Source: Primulina eburnea (lineage: Eukaryota > Streptophyta > Magnoliopsida > Lamiales > Gesneriaceae). From it: a stretch of DNA of 64,000 nt. The translations under genes and the position numbers were made by a program. The stretch is from contig NC_133102.1 of NCBI RefSeq assembly GCF_022965805.1, positions 4,968,885 to 5,032,884 of the forward strand, read 5' to 3'. Positions within the stretch are counted from its first letter, which is position 1. Each line of letters starts with the position of its first letter. The notes under the pieces were generated by a model. It worked only from the letters and a program-made list of their open reading frames with translations. It did not search any database and had not been told where the DNA came from. Of the stretch, positions 52,221 to 64,000 are shown in pieces.

Positions 52221-55200
52221 CTAAAAGCCATCAGTAGGTCGACGCAGACCAGAGTACACAGCTTTCCGTATAAGGGGATGAACGTCCTCGATCAATACCT
52301 CGGCCTCTAATTTCTCGATATGAGACCAGATCTACCGACAACAGCACAACGGAGACGAATATCAGCTCAGAATATTACTGGAAAACTACAGAAAAGATCA
52401 GACAAATATGGGAACGGTGCATGGCAAGGAAGAATATTACCTCCGAAGAATATTGACGAGTGAGGGCCTTGACGTAGCCCAAGGTTGATAAACACCACTG
52501 TTCCTTTTCACCAACATTATACTCGTTTCTGGGCTCTTTACCATTGGGATGACTACAAATGTTCCCCCCCAAAACCAACAAGCAGCATGAGAAGTTTTTA
52601 TGTATATATATCACACACAGACGCGCACGGAAACAACTTAATAGGCACAATGATATATGTGGCAATGGGATTAAGAAAAAGAAGGCACCTTTTTTGTGGT
52701 CTTTCATCAGCATTATCCACCTCCGCTGCAGGAGAATCTTCCTCGTCAATAGACATTTCATCTGCCTCGGGAAAAGGGTGCAAGGTACCTTCTGTATCCC
52801 GAAGTGGTCCCGCCAATACTTTCAAAAAGTTTTTGTACAAGAAAATAAATAGTTCCTGCATGTCCATCAATGACTCGCCGAGGTCAATGCTCTCATACAG
52901 GACAAAGGGATTCAAATGAAAATAATTTCAAATTTGGTGATATTATCTTTTAGCCAAAAACCAAACAGTTACTACACGAACCTCAATTTCACCAGCAGCT
53001 CGAGCAAAAAGAGCCTCTTTGGCTTCCAAGGATTCGCGGAAAGAGACCTCGGACTCCTTTGTTTTATTAACATTGGATTGCAAACGTTTCATTTTCACAG
53101 GATTTTCTGCAAGAACAGGTTCACCATCCACAAGGGTGAGAGTAAGCTTTGACTTTGCATCCTCTAAGTCAGATTGCGCTTTTGATGCAGCTTCAGAAGC
53201 GGAGACCACATTCTTTTTTAGGACTGATATCTCTTTTCTCAGATCAGTAATGCGATTGGATGTTTTGCTAATTGCATTTCTCAAGACCTGTATTAGAAAA
53301 GAAGCTTCATCAAATCAAATAGCAGTAAAAAATCAGGTTAAATTGGTTATGTGAAGTGACTTGCATAGTTGCATTAAAAGGGGGAACTTAGTAAGAGCAA
53401 AGAAAATCTTCAAAGGCTAACCAAAATCATACCTCCCAGGGGCGATCAGAAACATGAAATTGCTCAACATTCTCTGGCAAGAAGACCCATCTTACAATAG
53501 CCAGATTAGATACAAGGCGATACCCCATCAATCTGTCAATGGCTATGGCTGTCATTTGAGCATTGTTTTTCCAGAAAGAACTCACTTCAGATAACAGTGC
53601 AACTTGCTTTTCCTGATCAGAACAAATCCTTGCGATGACCTGGCCATACCTCTCTATGACAGTAATCAAATGAGTAAAGCTTTTTGAACCAATATTGAGA
53701 AGAGTCTGAACAACCACTCTGAGCGTGACATCTAGCCCTTGCTCAGGAATTATTCGACTCTCAATCCATGAGATAATTTCACGAGAAGTTAATCGGTCTT
53801 TCACCATTCCATTGAGCTCTGCTGAGAGGCTGTGTTCGGTATGATCCCCATCTTCTGCACCGTATCTGAAATTTGGAGTACCTTTTGGTGGCAGCAACCC
53901 CTCTAAAGCAGGAGCACTCTCAACACTCTTTATGCAAAATTTTCAAAAATAATGATAATAAATTAATCAAAACGGAACCTATTAATGAAAGAACGTTTTA
54001 GACCTTTAATACACTCAATTTAATTCAAATAATATGATGGACAATATGCTATGAATAATAAGATGAACATTTGTTTAAAACAAAATGGAGTAAAAAGTAA
54101 ATTATAGGTGGCATACAATACCTGTTTAATCTTGTCCCAATATGACAGCCGCACTTCCCTTTCCAAAACCTCCTGAACAAACACCCTTTGAGGCGCCCAT
54201 TTTGGGAGGTCAAGAACATAAGACCATTCTTCCCATGGCCAAATAAATTGAAAATTAGACCTGCAACAAAAATGCCACCAAATTGTGGAAGTAATTCTTA
54301 TAATTGATGTGTCATTCAAAAATAACATAGATGACCGGGCACATTCAAGCAGGAACCATTGACGAAAAAATGCCAAACCAGAAGAATCTTAGCTAGTTGC
54401 ATAATTTGCATTCATTTGCAACATGCAGAAAATCAGCCATTTTACAGCACAATTTCCTTTCTAGGAAGTAGGAAGGAAAGGGATTTGGGGTAAAAAAAAC
54501 CGCAATCACCACACAAATCAACCAGGAAATCATAAAATTTGATATGTTTTACTTCTTAAACACAATAAAGGACAATTGAAACTAAGTGATTACTAACTAT
54601 TTATGTAAGGGGGGAAATAATCACATTCTCCGACTACAGGGTAGTCTTCAAGCTGGTTTATATCATTCACCAGGTCACCCATTGGGCAAATACTTTTTTG
54701 TAAGCTAGATTATATTGGCACCTTAATACACCATTAATAGAATTTGTAATGTTGTTAGATAACAGATCAGGGACCAACTAAGCATCTAACAGGAAAAATA
54801 GGCTATTAGCGAATAAAAATATTCAAAATGCAGGCTTACAAATGGTGTGAAAACCAAAGGATAAGGCGTGTACGGCACTCCATGTCTAAATCAGCAATTT
54901 TATCAAAAAGAGCACGAACAGCCCCCGCTACAACAGACGGAAAGGCACCTGGAAGAGCCTGAAATAATACTCTAGGGTCAGTACACCTGAAAGGTGTTTC
55001 ATAACCAACAATAGATTGAAATACATTTACAAAGGAGCAAGTCTGGGCAACTAAAAATAGGATAAATTGGAAAAATCGTTGATACCTTGCAGAGGTCCAT
55101 GATGACCAAGGTATAGTAGATGGGCTTGAATGGCGGTTGGGGTAACAAGAGAATCTGCAAGACATAAAGACAAATAAAAACCACAATGCATATGAAACAA

Positions 55201-58200
55201 GTGTTAAAAGAAGGTAGCACTCTGACTCACTCCTCGGGGGAATTTCCCTCACTTATTGTTATTATAAATATAGCTAATTTGCCATTGCAATTAATATCAC
55301 AGCATCCACTACTTCCACATCTACTACTATTATTTTTCCAGCATTGTTCTAAAATGTGCGAAAAAGCAGATTAAGCGCAAAGAGTGAAGAAAAGGTAATA
55401 TTCAGGCAAATGCTTGAAAAAGAAGTCAACCTTAGGTTGACCCCATCAAGCACAATTAATATCGTACTAACCGGTGTGTTTTTTAATCTTTTTTTAAAAT
55501 CCGTGTTTTTTAATTTATTAATTGGCTTGATATAATTTAAATTAAAGTAAAAAAGCTTAACATCGTGCTAAACCCGCTTAAGCTTAACGTGAGGTTTCGT
55601 CATGCTTCGCACTTTTTAGAACCTTGATTTTCATTGACTTTATAGTGATACAAATATTTCAAATCCTGTTGAGCTTCTGGAGTGTGATGACAATGGTGGT
55701 GCACCTACATTATGTGATACCTTTTCCAATAAGTGATATGTGATTTTGTTTGCACTGTTCGATCTAAGCACAGAAAGAGAACTTCAAAAACTGACAACTG
55801 AATTCTGCTTCTGTGATCCGCTTCCCACCAATATCTAGCATACTCTTACAGCGTAAGTCTCACTCTAAAACAGTTTATAAAATCAATTCAGAGAATCAAA
55901 CCAAATAAATATTCAGTAAAATCAAGATCAAACTGCATAAGAAAGGAAAAAAGAGTGATGGCTAAAAATTTGGAGCACCATGATAGCCAAAAGATTGGAG
56001 TAACATGATTTGGTACCTGGGAAAATATTGTCTCGCACATAAGGTACTCATATCGGAAGGAAACAGGTAGACCAGCCATGGATGAAGCACATTCCTTTCG
56101 ACTAGCTTTGCGTGAAACACAAAAGCGAAAATTAAGATAGAACTCCGCTAAAATGAAAATTTTATTTTGTGATAAGACGATGGCACAAAAAGAAGTCCCG
56201 CATGCACACCAAGTTCCAAACACTTAGAGATTGAACGCGTGAACCAAGCGGTTAGAACAATTGTAACACCTTGATTGACAAAACATATCAATAGCATAAC
56301 ATGATCGATAAATTAATCAACCAAGCATGTCTGGTAAAAAAAATCTTCAGCCATCTAAAGTTCATCTCTAGCTTCTGTATCAAAATCAATATCATTAAAG
56401 CAAATCTTGAATTTTTTCATTCGCCAAAATCCTCTCTTTCATGAAAATTGTCCCCTTGCTACCAAAGACTCGCAGTCTCACAGAACAAAACAAGTCACAC
56501 AAAGTCACAATCGCAACATCCAGAACTTCTAGCAAACTAAAACAAAATTTCTAAACCTCTATTTGAATTCCCAAAGCCAACAATCCGAAACATTCTTAGA
56601 CTGCATCTTCAAATAAATTACCATAACGTAAACTGAACAGAAAAGGGAATCTATTTTGAAGCAAAAAAATACCGTTTCATCGAACTGAAAGGGTGAAATA
56701 ACATAGCTTAGAAAACCGAAATTAGTAAATCTACTAACCAGCCATTCAAAAATAGAAGCACGTCTAGTAAATATTCTTCCACAACGAACCGATCTATAGG
56801 TTGCAAATCCTGCTGAAGGAACAAAAGAGGGAGATGAGCCACAAATGAAAAGATAAACCATCAAAACTTATCAACGCAAATCCACCAACAAAATACTGTA
56901 AGATAATCCAAATACTTTCTGTGCAGGCGCAAACTTCAGGTGCCAAAAGTTTAAAGCACACAAGTTCTACCTCAAGACATACAGCTGAGGAGTAATTTGT
57001 TCAATAAAATTAAAAAGGATAAAAAAAAGAACCACCAAGCTTGGATAAAAGTGCAAAGATTCACACAACACTAGCAAGGACCAGCCACTAGAGCACAATA
57101 AAGACAATGATACATGGTGATTTACTTTGCCACTTCCTGAAAATCTGATGAGGGTAAAACTTCACGTGACTTGTCATAACAAGCATGTTATGGTTCTAAA
57201 TTACTATGATTATTTTCTAGCTCATCAAGGCAAACGGAACTGGAGAAAATATAGGAGGTCTCCATATTGTGTTTCACACCCCTGGAACAGTTCGAAAGGC
57301 GATGAAACTCAATATATGTTCAAAGAAGAAAAATAGATTGGATCCTGTCCTAGTGAGCTATTTTTTTTTTCTTCGGAAAGGACCACAGAAAACCCATTTC
57401 ATGGATCACCTTTAGCCAAATGCTATAAGAAAATGAACAGTGCAGTAGCAAGTGATCCTGATCTTCTTCTTTTCTGTCCTAGTGAGCTATCAATATAGCC
57501 CAACAAATTACTTCGCCATCCAGTCGTTACCAAAAGCACCTCAAGCTTGAAGCATGGCAAAACACTACTTAATAACCCATGATAACTGAATGAAAAGTGA
57601 TTGCATTAAAATCATTTAAGTAAGTGACATGAACATTGAACTGAAGATCAAAACTAAGTTTTGGAAGACAATTGTTAAAACCAAAAAATTTCCGCAATCA
57701 CAAGAAGCCCAAAGATGTTATTAAGGTACGACATACCAAAAAAGAAACCGCATGTTATTGTAGATCAGTAGATTTGCATCTGAGCCAATAAAAAGTAATA
57801 AAAGTTCACACTTACTAGGTTTGGACAACATAAGAACACTAATGCACTGTAGTAGAATTACCTCTGTCTTGCTAGAAGGAAAAATATTGAGGCTGCGCAT
57901 ACGCGGAGGATATTTCAATTCAGCTTCATGCTTCTGTATGCCATAAGTGATCCCTGTTACTTCAGCCGGGGGTTTAGGTTGCTCAGGACAGTTTAAGGAA
58001 CCAAAATCATGAGACTTTGCAGAAACCAGCTGTGGTTCAAATGAAAGGTGGGGTCTGGGTACTGGAGTAAGAATAAAACTCAGATAAGATTTTTTATAAC
58101 ACAACAAAAAAAGAAAATTTACAAGTAGAAATATAAGGTTTCTGAAAGAATCAAGCAAGCACCTAAACTTAATGAGTAACCTAAATCAAACATTTAACCT

Positions 58201-61200
58201 CCAAGTTGATGATGAAAACAAAATGCATTTGACCAAGTTAAAATTTCGTGCAGGTTCCTTTTATATGCACTTAAGGTTATGATTCCGGCAACCATGAAAA
58301 TTGACTTCTATGAGGCAGATGGACCAAAATGGGACCTAGACAGTTCTAGTGAGCAAAAGTTCACCATGAAGGAGAAGCAAATGGATTTAGAGAAGTTAAA
58401 GTATGATGTAATTTTCTGGATGAAAATGCAATTAAGTAAAACAATAAGCAACGCACTCGATGCCCTTTTAATGAAGGCACTTAAATAAAAAAAATCATTT
58501 ATTATAGGGGATTTTAATGTCCACAATATTAAATATATCTGATAATGTTGTTAAATATAAATAAAATATTGAACAAATAACTGATGTTTGAGCATCTTGA
58601 CGGATTGAGGAAACTAACAAAAACAAAGATAAATGTAACCATACCGCTATCCGCCTTCCATCCCTTGTTGGAAAGATCTTGAATCCGGCCCCATAGATCC
58701 TCCAAGAAGTCCTAAGGATGTACACATTAAACAATTAAAAATAGAAAATAGCATTTGATAAATACTTGTGAAGACTTGTACAGATTTGCATACAAATGTT
58801 TCATTTAGCAAAAGATAAGGAAAAAAAGAAAGGCAACTAGATTTAAGAAGAAAACAAAATGACAAACTTACTTTCTGGACATCACCCTGATTCCTCTCAT
58901 CAGCATATTCAAATGTGCAGCAACCAGTGTCAGAAACATGTCTTCTGATACTCATGTATGCTTGTATTCCCACCAAAACTCTATCTATATCCTCGGGGAC
59001 TTGCTAGCAATCAAACAAAACAAACAGAAAAAATTTAAATTTCAAATAACCATAAAATATTTACCAGATTTTAGAAAAAACAAAAAGCAGAAAGTGCAAA
59101 AAAGAAATGAACGTAGTGGCATCAAAATAAAAATATTAACGGCATCTTATCGCACAACAATATATTTCATGCTTGAGATTATGTATTTTAAATATTATTT
59201 TTCACGATGAAGCTATAGGAAGGATTTCCTACAATCTTCAAATCAAGAAATTTTAAGTCATATATAGTGGTGATGACTAGTTTGAACTGATTCAATTCTC
59301 CAGACATTAAGTTGTGGATCTATGTTATCATGGTCACACCATGTAAATCATGTGTTATATTACATTGTTTTATTACTGTGTTGCTACCATTTAAAATTGA
59401 ATATTTTTTATAAGAAGCAATACTATATTGTAATAAGATTAGTTACAAAAAGCGAACCAAAGGTCCACATAAGACGAAGTGATATCCATAATCAAAGTAG
59501 ATTGACATGATACTACACCCCAATTCCTATAGAAATCTGAGACCAACAACGAATTAAACTCTACAATTAACAACTCCAACATGAAACCCTGAATTTAATT
59601 GTGTCCCACCACTTCTCAATCGAGTCTTAGTACAAAATGGGAATTTCGAATTAGGCTTTCTTGCCTCGCCTGAATCTATTCAAGCAAAAAAGAAATGGTG
59701 GTTAACTTAAAGCAACAACCTCAAACAAAAAACTAAGCCAAGCTCCTATTCAAGTGAATAACATAAAAAAATGGTTCTAAATTCTAATTCATGAAAAGGC
59801 TAACCATATGATAAATAGTGACTACGCTCTCCACAATCTATTCTAACTGCCAGTTAGTCATCTAGTTCATCTACATATCTGCTCTCTATGTCTCTCGTTT
59901 TAGAATCACACATTTAACAATCTACTCTGATTGTCTGGCACTCTGACTATCATCCAGTTCAACTACCCATGATTATATATCAGCTGGTCTGATCTCCACT
60001 TATCTATCATCTAATGGGCACAGTTATGAAATTTATTTTTTGTTGCTCAACAGAAAATGAAACATGAGATCTCTATATGTCCACTCTCTCTCTCTCTCTA
60101 AATTGAAAGCATACAATACTATTTTCAAAACACGTAGCTCTTCAAATGAACAATCCAAGTAAATTTTCCATGTCCAATTTGAGAAGAAGCGCCATAAATC
60201 AAAGAGGATGATACTATACAATCAGTTTGATATTATTATCAATTTTATGACACACACACATCATTAGAGAACAGATTTTCCACTACATTCATATAAGTGA
60301 GTTTTGTCTTTTAAACCGAGAGAATTAATAAAAGTTCTAGCCCCCTAGGCATTAGGACATAAATGAAGAATATCACGATCGAAGTCCGTAAATCGTATGA
60401 TTTGTTGCATAATTTTTACTATTTATGAAATATAAATTCTAGAAAAATTTTGTTACATGTATTGATATCCTTTACAAGTTAGTGAATATCAACAAAACAT
60501 ATAATTATCAGATTACGAGAAAAAATGAGTGGCAATTAAATAAATTTTACGTTGAATTCACACATTTTACTTTCAAAGAACATTCAAAGTGCAACTCAAG
60601 CCCCTTCAAGGCATGCAAAGATAAGTGCAGCATTGTAAGTTTTAACAACTACGTCATTGTATACAAGTATCAGACTTCGAGATCATGCCTAAATCCCGTT
60701 TCAGAAGACTAACATTCTAAAAATACATAAATCAAAATATGAAGATATAACCTAGCACTTGACAATATGATTAAATACTATCTCAAAGTATGGCACTCAT
60801 GGAAAGAGCCCATGTCACACAAATGAAAGGAAAGGCAAGATAACCAATTTCCAAGAAGATGATCTTAGCAGAGACAGAAAAATTAAAACCAATACAATCA
60901 TCATTATACTTTTCCCATAAAAATCTATCTAGATACGAACTTACACCAATATCGACCACTTCTAATAAAATTGTAGAGCTAATGCAAGCGCTCATGTTTA
61001 TCACCGTCTCACATATTTTCTAGATAAGCCATGGATTCAGAAAAAAAGCTAGCCTCTGGATCCAGGGATATGTGATGGAAACATATCGTCTATACCATAG
61101 TTGTAAATCGTGCGTAGCGTCCCGTAAGCCACAGTTTTCCCGTGGCTATAGGGAATTGCGTAGCGAGAGCTATTTGAAAGTAAAGCGTCACAAATATATA

Positions 61201-63782
61201 CATATATAATATATAGCATATACTAAAATTAATTCAATTGTTCATGCTTAAATAATAAATATATAAGTTCAAAGCATATAAAACCTCAATTCTAAAACTA
61301 AAAAAACATAATCAAAAATTCATCTTCTTCATCAAGATCGAGACCATCTTCTTCATTGGAAATTACATAGCATCATTCTCTTCTTCACTTTCTTCATCAA
61401 AGTCGAATTCATCCTCTTCATCTACAAAATTAAACTTAGTACACGTTCTTATTGGCCTTTTCTGTATAGATTTAGATCTGTCCGCCTTCGAGCTTCCTGT
61501 AGGTGTAGATGTGTAGATGTTCCTATTTACCGACGATATGTAAGGTAAGTCCATCGGCCGACGGCCCAATGTCCAGCGAGCCACGAGCAACAAAAGAGGA
61601 GAAACAATGGAGAATGGTAGGGTTTACATAAGGGTTGATGGGCCATGGGGAGAAATGGAGAAGATTGAATTAGATGGGATAAGAACCATTGATTTCATAT
61701 ATTATTGGCCCTAAAAATTGTGCAAAATGGCCCTAAAAAAATTATGCATCATTTTTTAAAAAAATGCCCTACAACTTTTCTTTCCTATAGCGACGCTATC
61801 GCATTGATAGCGACGATAGCGCTCACTATCTCGAAGTGTAGTACGCGTAGCGCCCTGCAGCCATGGTGCTTCGTTTCGCTCCGCCTCGCTACGGGCAATA
61901 GCGAGCGCATTGACAACTATGCTCTATATATACTCTATCAAGCGCTTCTAATGGCATATTTTCTCCAACTTGATCTACTTTATATACCAACAAGATATTA
62001 GATCTAAGCCTTACTCACGTACATGATTGTTTATTTCATGAAATTTACAATAGTGGAACAAAATCGATAGCCATAGAGTAAGGAATGATAATCTTATCTT
62101 GCAAAAGGTGCATAAGACCAAAAGTTTTCAAGTAAAATATGAACGAGATAAATGAAGTAATTAACATTTTTATGTTTCTCCACGGGTTTTTGTTATATGT
62201 TAATGGGCACCTTGGGTGCCTCCATCAGACAAGAACGCAAGGCCGTCATCAACATAACAATGGCTACCAGCAAGGGTGGGGTGGGGGAATATGCTCCATC
62301 TCAAAGGAACACCAACAAAGCCAAAAATCACTGCTAACTTTCCAATTATTAGAGTCGCACAATAATCATGAAGGAAGGCAGAAATGAATTATTTACCTCC
62401 ACCAGTTCTGCTCCACCCCAAGGGAGACAGGATAAAATGCAAGTTATATAAAAATCGGCACAAGCTTGCCATGAGGAATTTCCCTTTTCATCGTCCACAG
62501 TAGTTGCTGCTGACGACAATAATGTCTCGAATAAAACAATTAACGAACTTGGTAGGAGAACTTTACTGCACATCTGTAATCAGACCAGAAAAGGGAAAAA
62601 AAGGAAAGAAATGGAATATGTATGTATAAAATTCATTTTAAGAAAAGGATTGATTACATCATCATTTAAAAAATTACTACAATCAATGAACTATACTAAG
62701 ACTCAAATCACTCTTATAAAATGTTGAAAATTCAGTCTCGAGTTTAAAGCAACTAAAAAAAGCGAACAGAAGAAAAATAAGTCATAGCATTCAAAATAAT
62801 GAAAGTAAATAGTCAGCCTGAGACAGCACATGAGTAGCCTCATGAGTTTCAAATTCACTTTTTCAGATTAATAAACACAACGAACTAAAAAAAAGAATCA
62901 TAATTCCTTGTATTTGGAAATTGGAACAATAAAGAACATATCTGAAGTTAGATTGCATACGAGGCTTCATGAGAAATAAATTTATTTTACTTCAGACAAA
63001 GTAGTGCAAAAAATTCTCAGCAAATCAGAGGTATCAATGTATGAGGATCCACTGCAGACCTATATTTAGCATTACATGTACAAAGCATATGTGTATTACA
63101 CAAAGTTGTTTCAGTCCGCGATAAAGATTAAGGATAGAGGTATTCATCGAGAAATAAAAAGTCACAAAAAACATACCAGTACAGTCAGAAAGCGCATAAG
63201 TACACGAATCCGGTTACAATTTCCAACATCTAAAGCAGCCTGACAGTCAGAATGGGAAAAAATATCAATAAGTGGGGATAAATTGAAAATAAACAACCAA
63301 TGGGACAGAACAATTGACGCCAACAAAAAAAGTCAATAAGTTTGCCCATATCGGTCCTATGGAAACTAAAAGTGCTAGAAAGCATAGAGAAAATCATATC
63401 ATGTCAAGACTACCAAATACAAACTTCCAATAGAAGTCTATTTTCGCAAACTGACATGATTACAGCAGATACTAGATCCAGAAAAGCTATAAAAATAAAC
63501 CACAACTTTGGGATCAAGGTAGCAGGCATGCATACATATGTTTTTTGGTAGGTGTGCATGTGTTTTACACACAAGGAGACATCTCCTTTGGGTTTGCTTG
63601 AGAGAGTGTGTGGAAAGAGGGACGGGAGAATAGAGAGATCAGAACCATGACTTAGAAGATACAGGAACAAACATAAAAAAAAACAAAGTTCACAATTTTG
63701 GTTTCAAGACCTGCAAATTAGCATGAATCCTCTCCACAATATTACGGACAAAATCTTCATTTTCCAAGTTCAAAAGCCCAAC
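52221..63782 (-). CDS. CBP80: Nuclear cap-binding protein subunit 1 (CBP80/ABH1), partial at the 5' end
   Basis: CBP80 forms the nuclear cap-binding complex with CBP20. In plants it affects splicing, miRNA processing and ABA sensitivity (the abh1 phenotype). The sixteen exons on the minus strand are 63711-63782, 63177-63239, 62397-62573, 58872-59003, 58645-58711, 57862-58061, 56739-56809, 56017-56101, 55086-55154, 54840-54958, 54122-54260, 53433-53927, 52982-53287, 52689-52855, 52441-52552 and 52221-52331. They total 794 residues. The roughly 70 N-terminal residues lie beyond the window. Matches to the Arabidopsis protein include SLIVLFETLLSSAATTVDDE, LPQPPFKPIYYTLVIMDLCK, WFSHHLSNFQFIWPWEEW, DLPKWAPQRVFVQEVLERE, GSKSFTHLITVIERYGQV, MGYRLVSNLAIVRWVF and GEKEQWCLSTLGYVKALTRQ. 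The MIF4G-type helical repeats are intact. One intron (59004-62396) is 3.4 kb and holds a transposon relic. A Helitron begins just past the stop codon, so the 3' UTR must include transposon sequence. Confidence 0.95.
55550..55626 (-). mobile_element. Fragment of the CAAGGTTCTAAAAA hAT-type MITE
   Basis: The right end (CGCACTTTTTAGAACCTTG) is the reverse complement of the CAAGGTTCTAAAAA end at 46339. The motif CTTAAGCTTAACGTGAGG is also shared in style. The other end is missing or too decayed to find. It lies in a CBP80 intron. Confidence 0.55.
57362..57473 (-). mobile_element. Short retroposed insertion with 17-base target duplication
   Basis: CTGTCCTAGTGAGCTAT occurs at 57345-57361 and again at 57474-57490. 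The 112 bases between them start with a run of about nine T, which is a poly(A) tail read in reverse. This is the signature of LINE-type reverse transcription. The source RNA is not recognised. It lies in the CBP80 intron between 56810 and 57861. Confidence 0.75.
60084..60101. repeat. (CT)n microsatellite
   Basis: About nine CT units lie in the largest CBP80 intron. Confidence 0.85.
61096..61921 (-). mobile_element. hAT-like relic with CATAGTTGT inverted ends in a CBP80 intron
   Basis: The left end CATAGTTGTAAATCGTGCG and the right end GCGCATTGACAACTATG are inverted repeats. GCGTAGCG-type motifs lie near both ends. The flanking 8-mers GTCTATAC and CTCTATAT agree at six positions, which fits a decayed 8-base hAT duplication. 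A 76-codon minus-strand ORF inside (61363-61593) ends in an acidic Asp/Glu-rich stretch; I do not recognise it as a functional transposase. Confidence 0.65.
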
Positions 63783-64000
63783 CTACAGTTAGAAGAGAAA
63801 TTCATTTAGTATTTAGTATCTGACATAAACAATTGACATCATAATGACGTGTTTTTAAATTTGTACATGGCTCAAGTATTTATACAAACTGAATCCAAAT
63901 ATATACATGGAACACCAAATCTAAACGGCAGTTATAGCGAAGTTGCTTGTTCTTTAGGCATATAGAAAATCAGTAAATTTTATCAGCGGAAACACCAAGA

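Noticed and set aside
53019..53354. Plus-strand ORF of 111 codons over CBP80
   Set aside because: It is antisense to an authentic CBP80 exon, which explains its openness.
57127..57336. 69-codon plus-strand ORF in a CBP80 intron
   Set aside because: It has low complexity of evidence: no family match, and it sits within an intron on the opposite strand.
61363..61593. 76-codon acidic ORF as an independent gene
   Set aside because: It lies inside a transposon relic within a CBP80 intron and has no recognised domain.
1..64000. tRNA, rRNA or snRNA genes
   Set aside because: No cloverleaf, rRNA or snRNA sequence was recognised by eye; a covariance-model scan would be needed to exclude a tRNA.

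Overview
This is nuclear DNA from a flowering plant, almost certainly a dicot. Every gene is interrupted by AT-rich GT-AG introns, the proteins match well-known plant families, and the intergenic DNA is AT-rich and full of small transposon-derived repeats. The repeated palindromic GTGAGACGGTCTCAC element suggests an asterid such as a member of the Lamiales, but that is only an impression. There is no operon, CRISPR array, rRNA gene or prophage.

Layout, left to right. (1) 1-3.3 kb, minus: 5' part of an SRD2/SNAPC3-like gene, plus two unidentified exon-like segments further left. (2) 6.4-9.1 kb, plus: a MYB-CC (GARP/PHR1-like) factor whose C-terminal coding region is frame-broken. (3) 11.2-14.5 kb, plus: a second MYB-CC gene, PHL7-like, with an in-frame stop in its apparent ancestral N-terminus. 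(4) 15.9-18.5 kb, minus: splicing factor CWC25. (5) 20.4-26.4 kb, plus: half-size chloroplast-type ABC transporter ABCD2. (6) 28.5-39.6 kb, minus: complete 19-exon mitochondrial succinate-semialdehyde dehydrogenase (ALDH5F1) with a solo LTR in an intron. (7) 42.9-47.6 kb, minus: manganese-type cation diffusion facilitator (MTP9/MTP10-like). (8) 52.2 kb to the right edge, minus: nuclear cap-binding protein CBP80/ABH1, lacking only its first exons, which lie beyond the window.

The genes do not form one pathway. Three act in nuclear RNA biology (SRD2: snRNA transcription; CWC25: splicing; CBP80: cap binding), two are MYB-CC transcription factors, and three handle metabolites or transport. I reconstructed exon structures by hand from splice sites, reading frame and family similarity. 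In all complete genes the exon lengths sum to whole codons.

The most informative non-gene signals are mobile elements with recognisable ends: a Helitron whose 3' end lies 15 bases from the CBP80 stop codon; one MITE inserted in another of the same family with a 9-base target duplication; a solo LTR with a 5-base duplication; a hAT-type MITE with an 8-base duplication; a two-copy MITE family; and a 112-base retroposed insert with a 17-base duplication. I found no convincing new multi-gene system.
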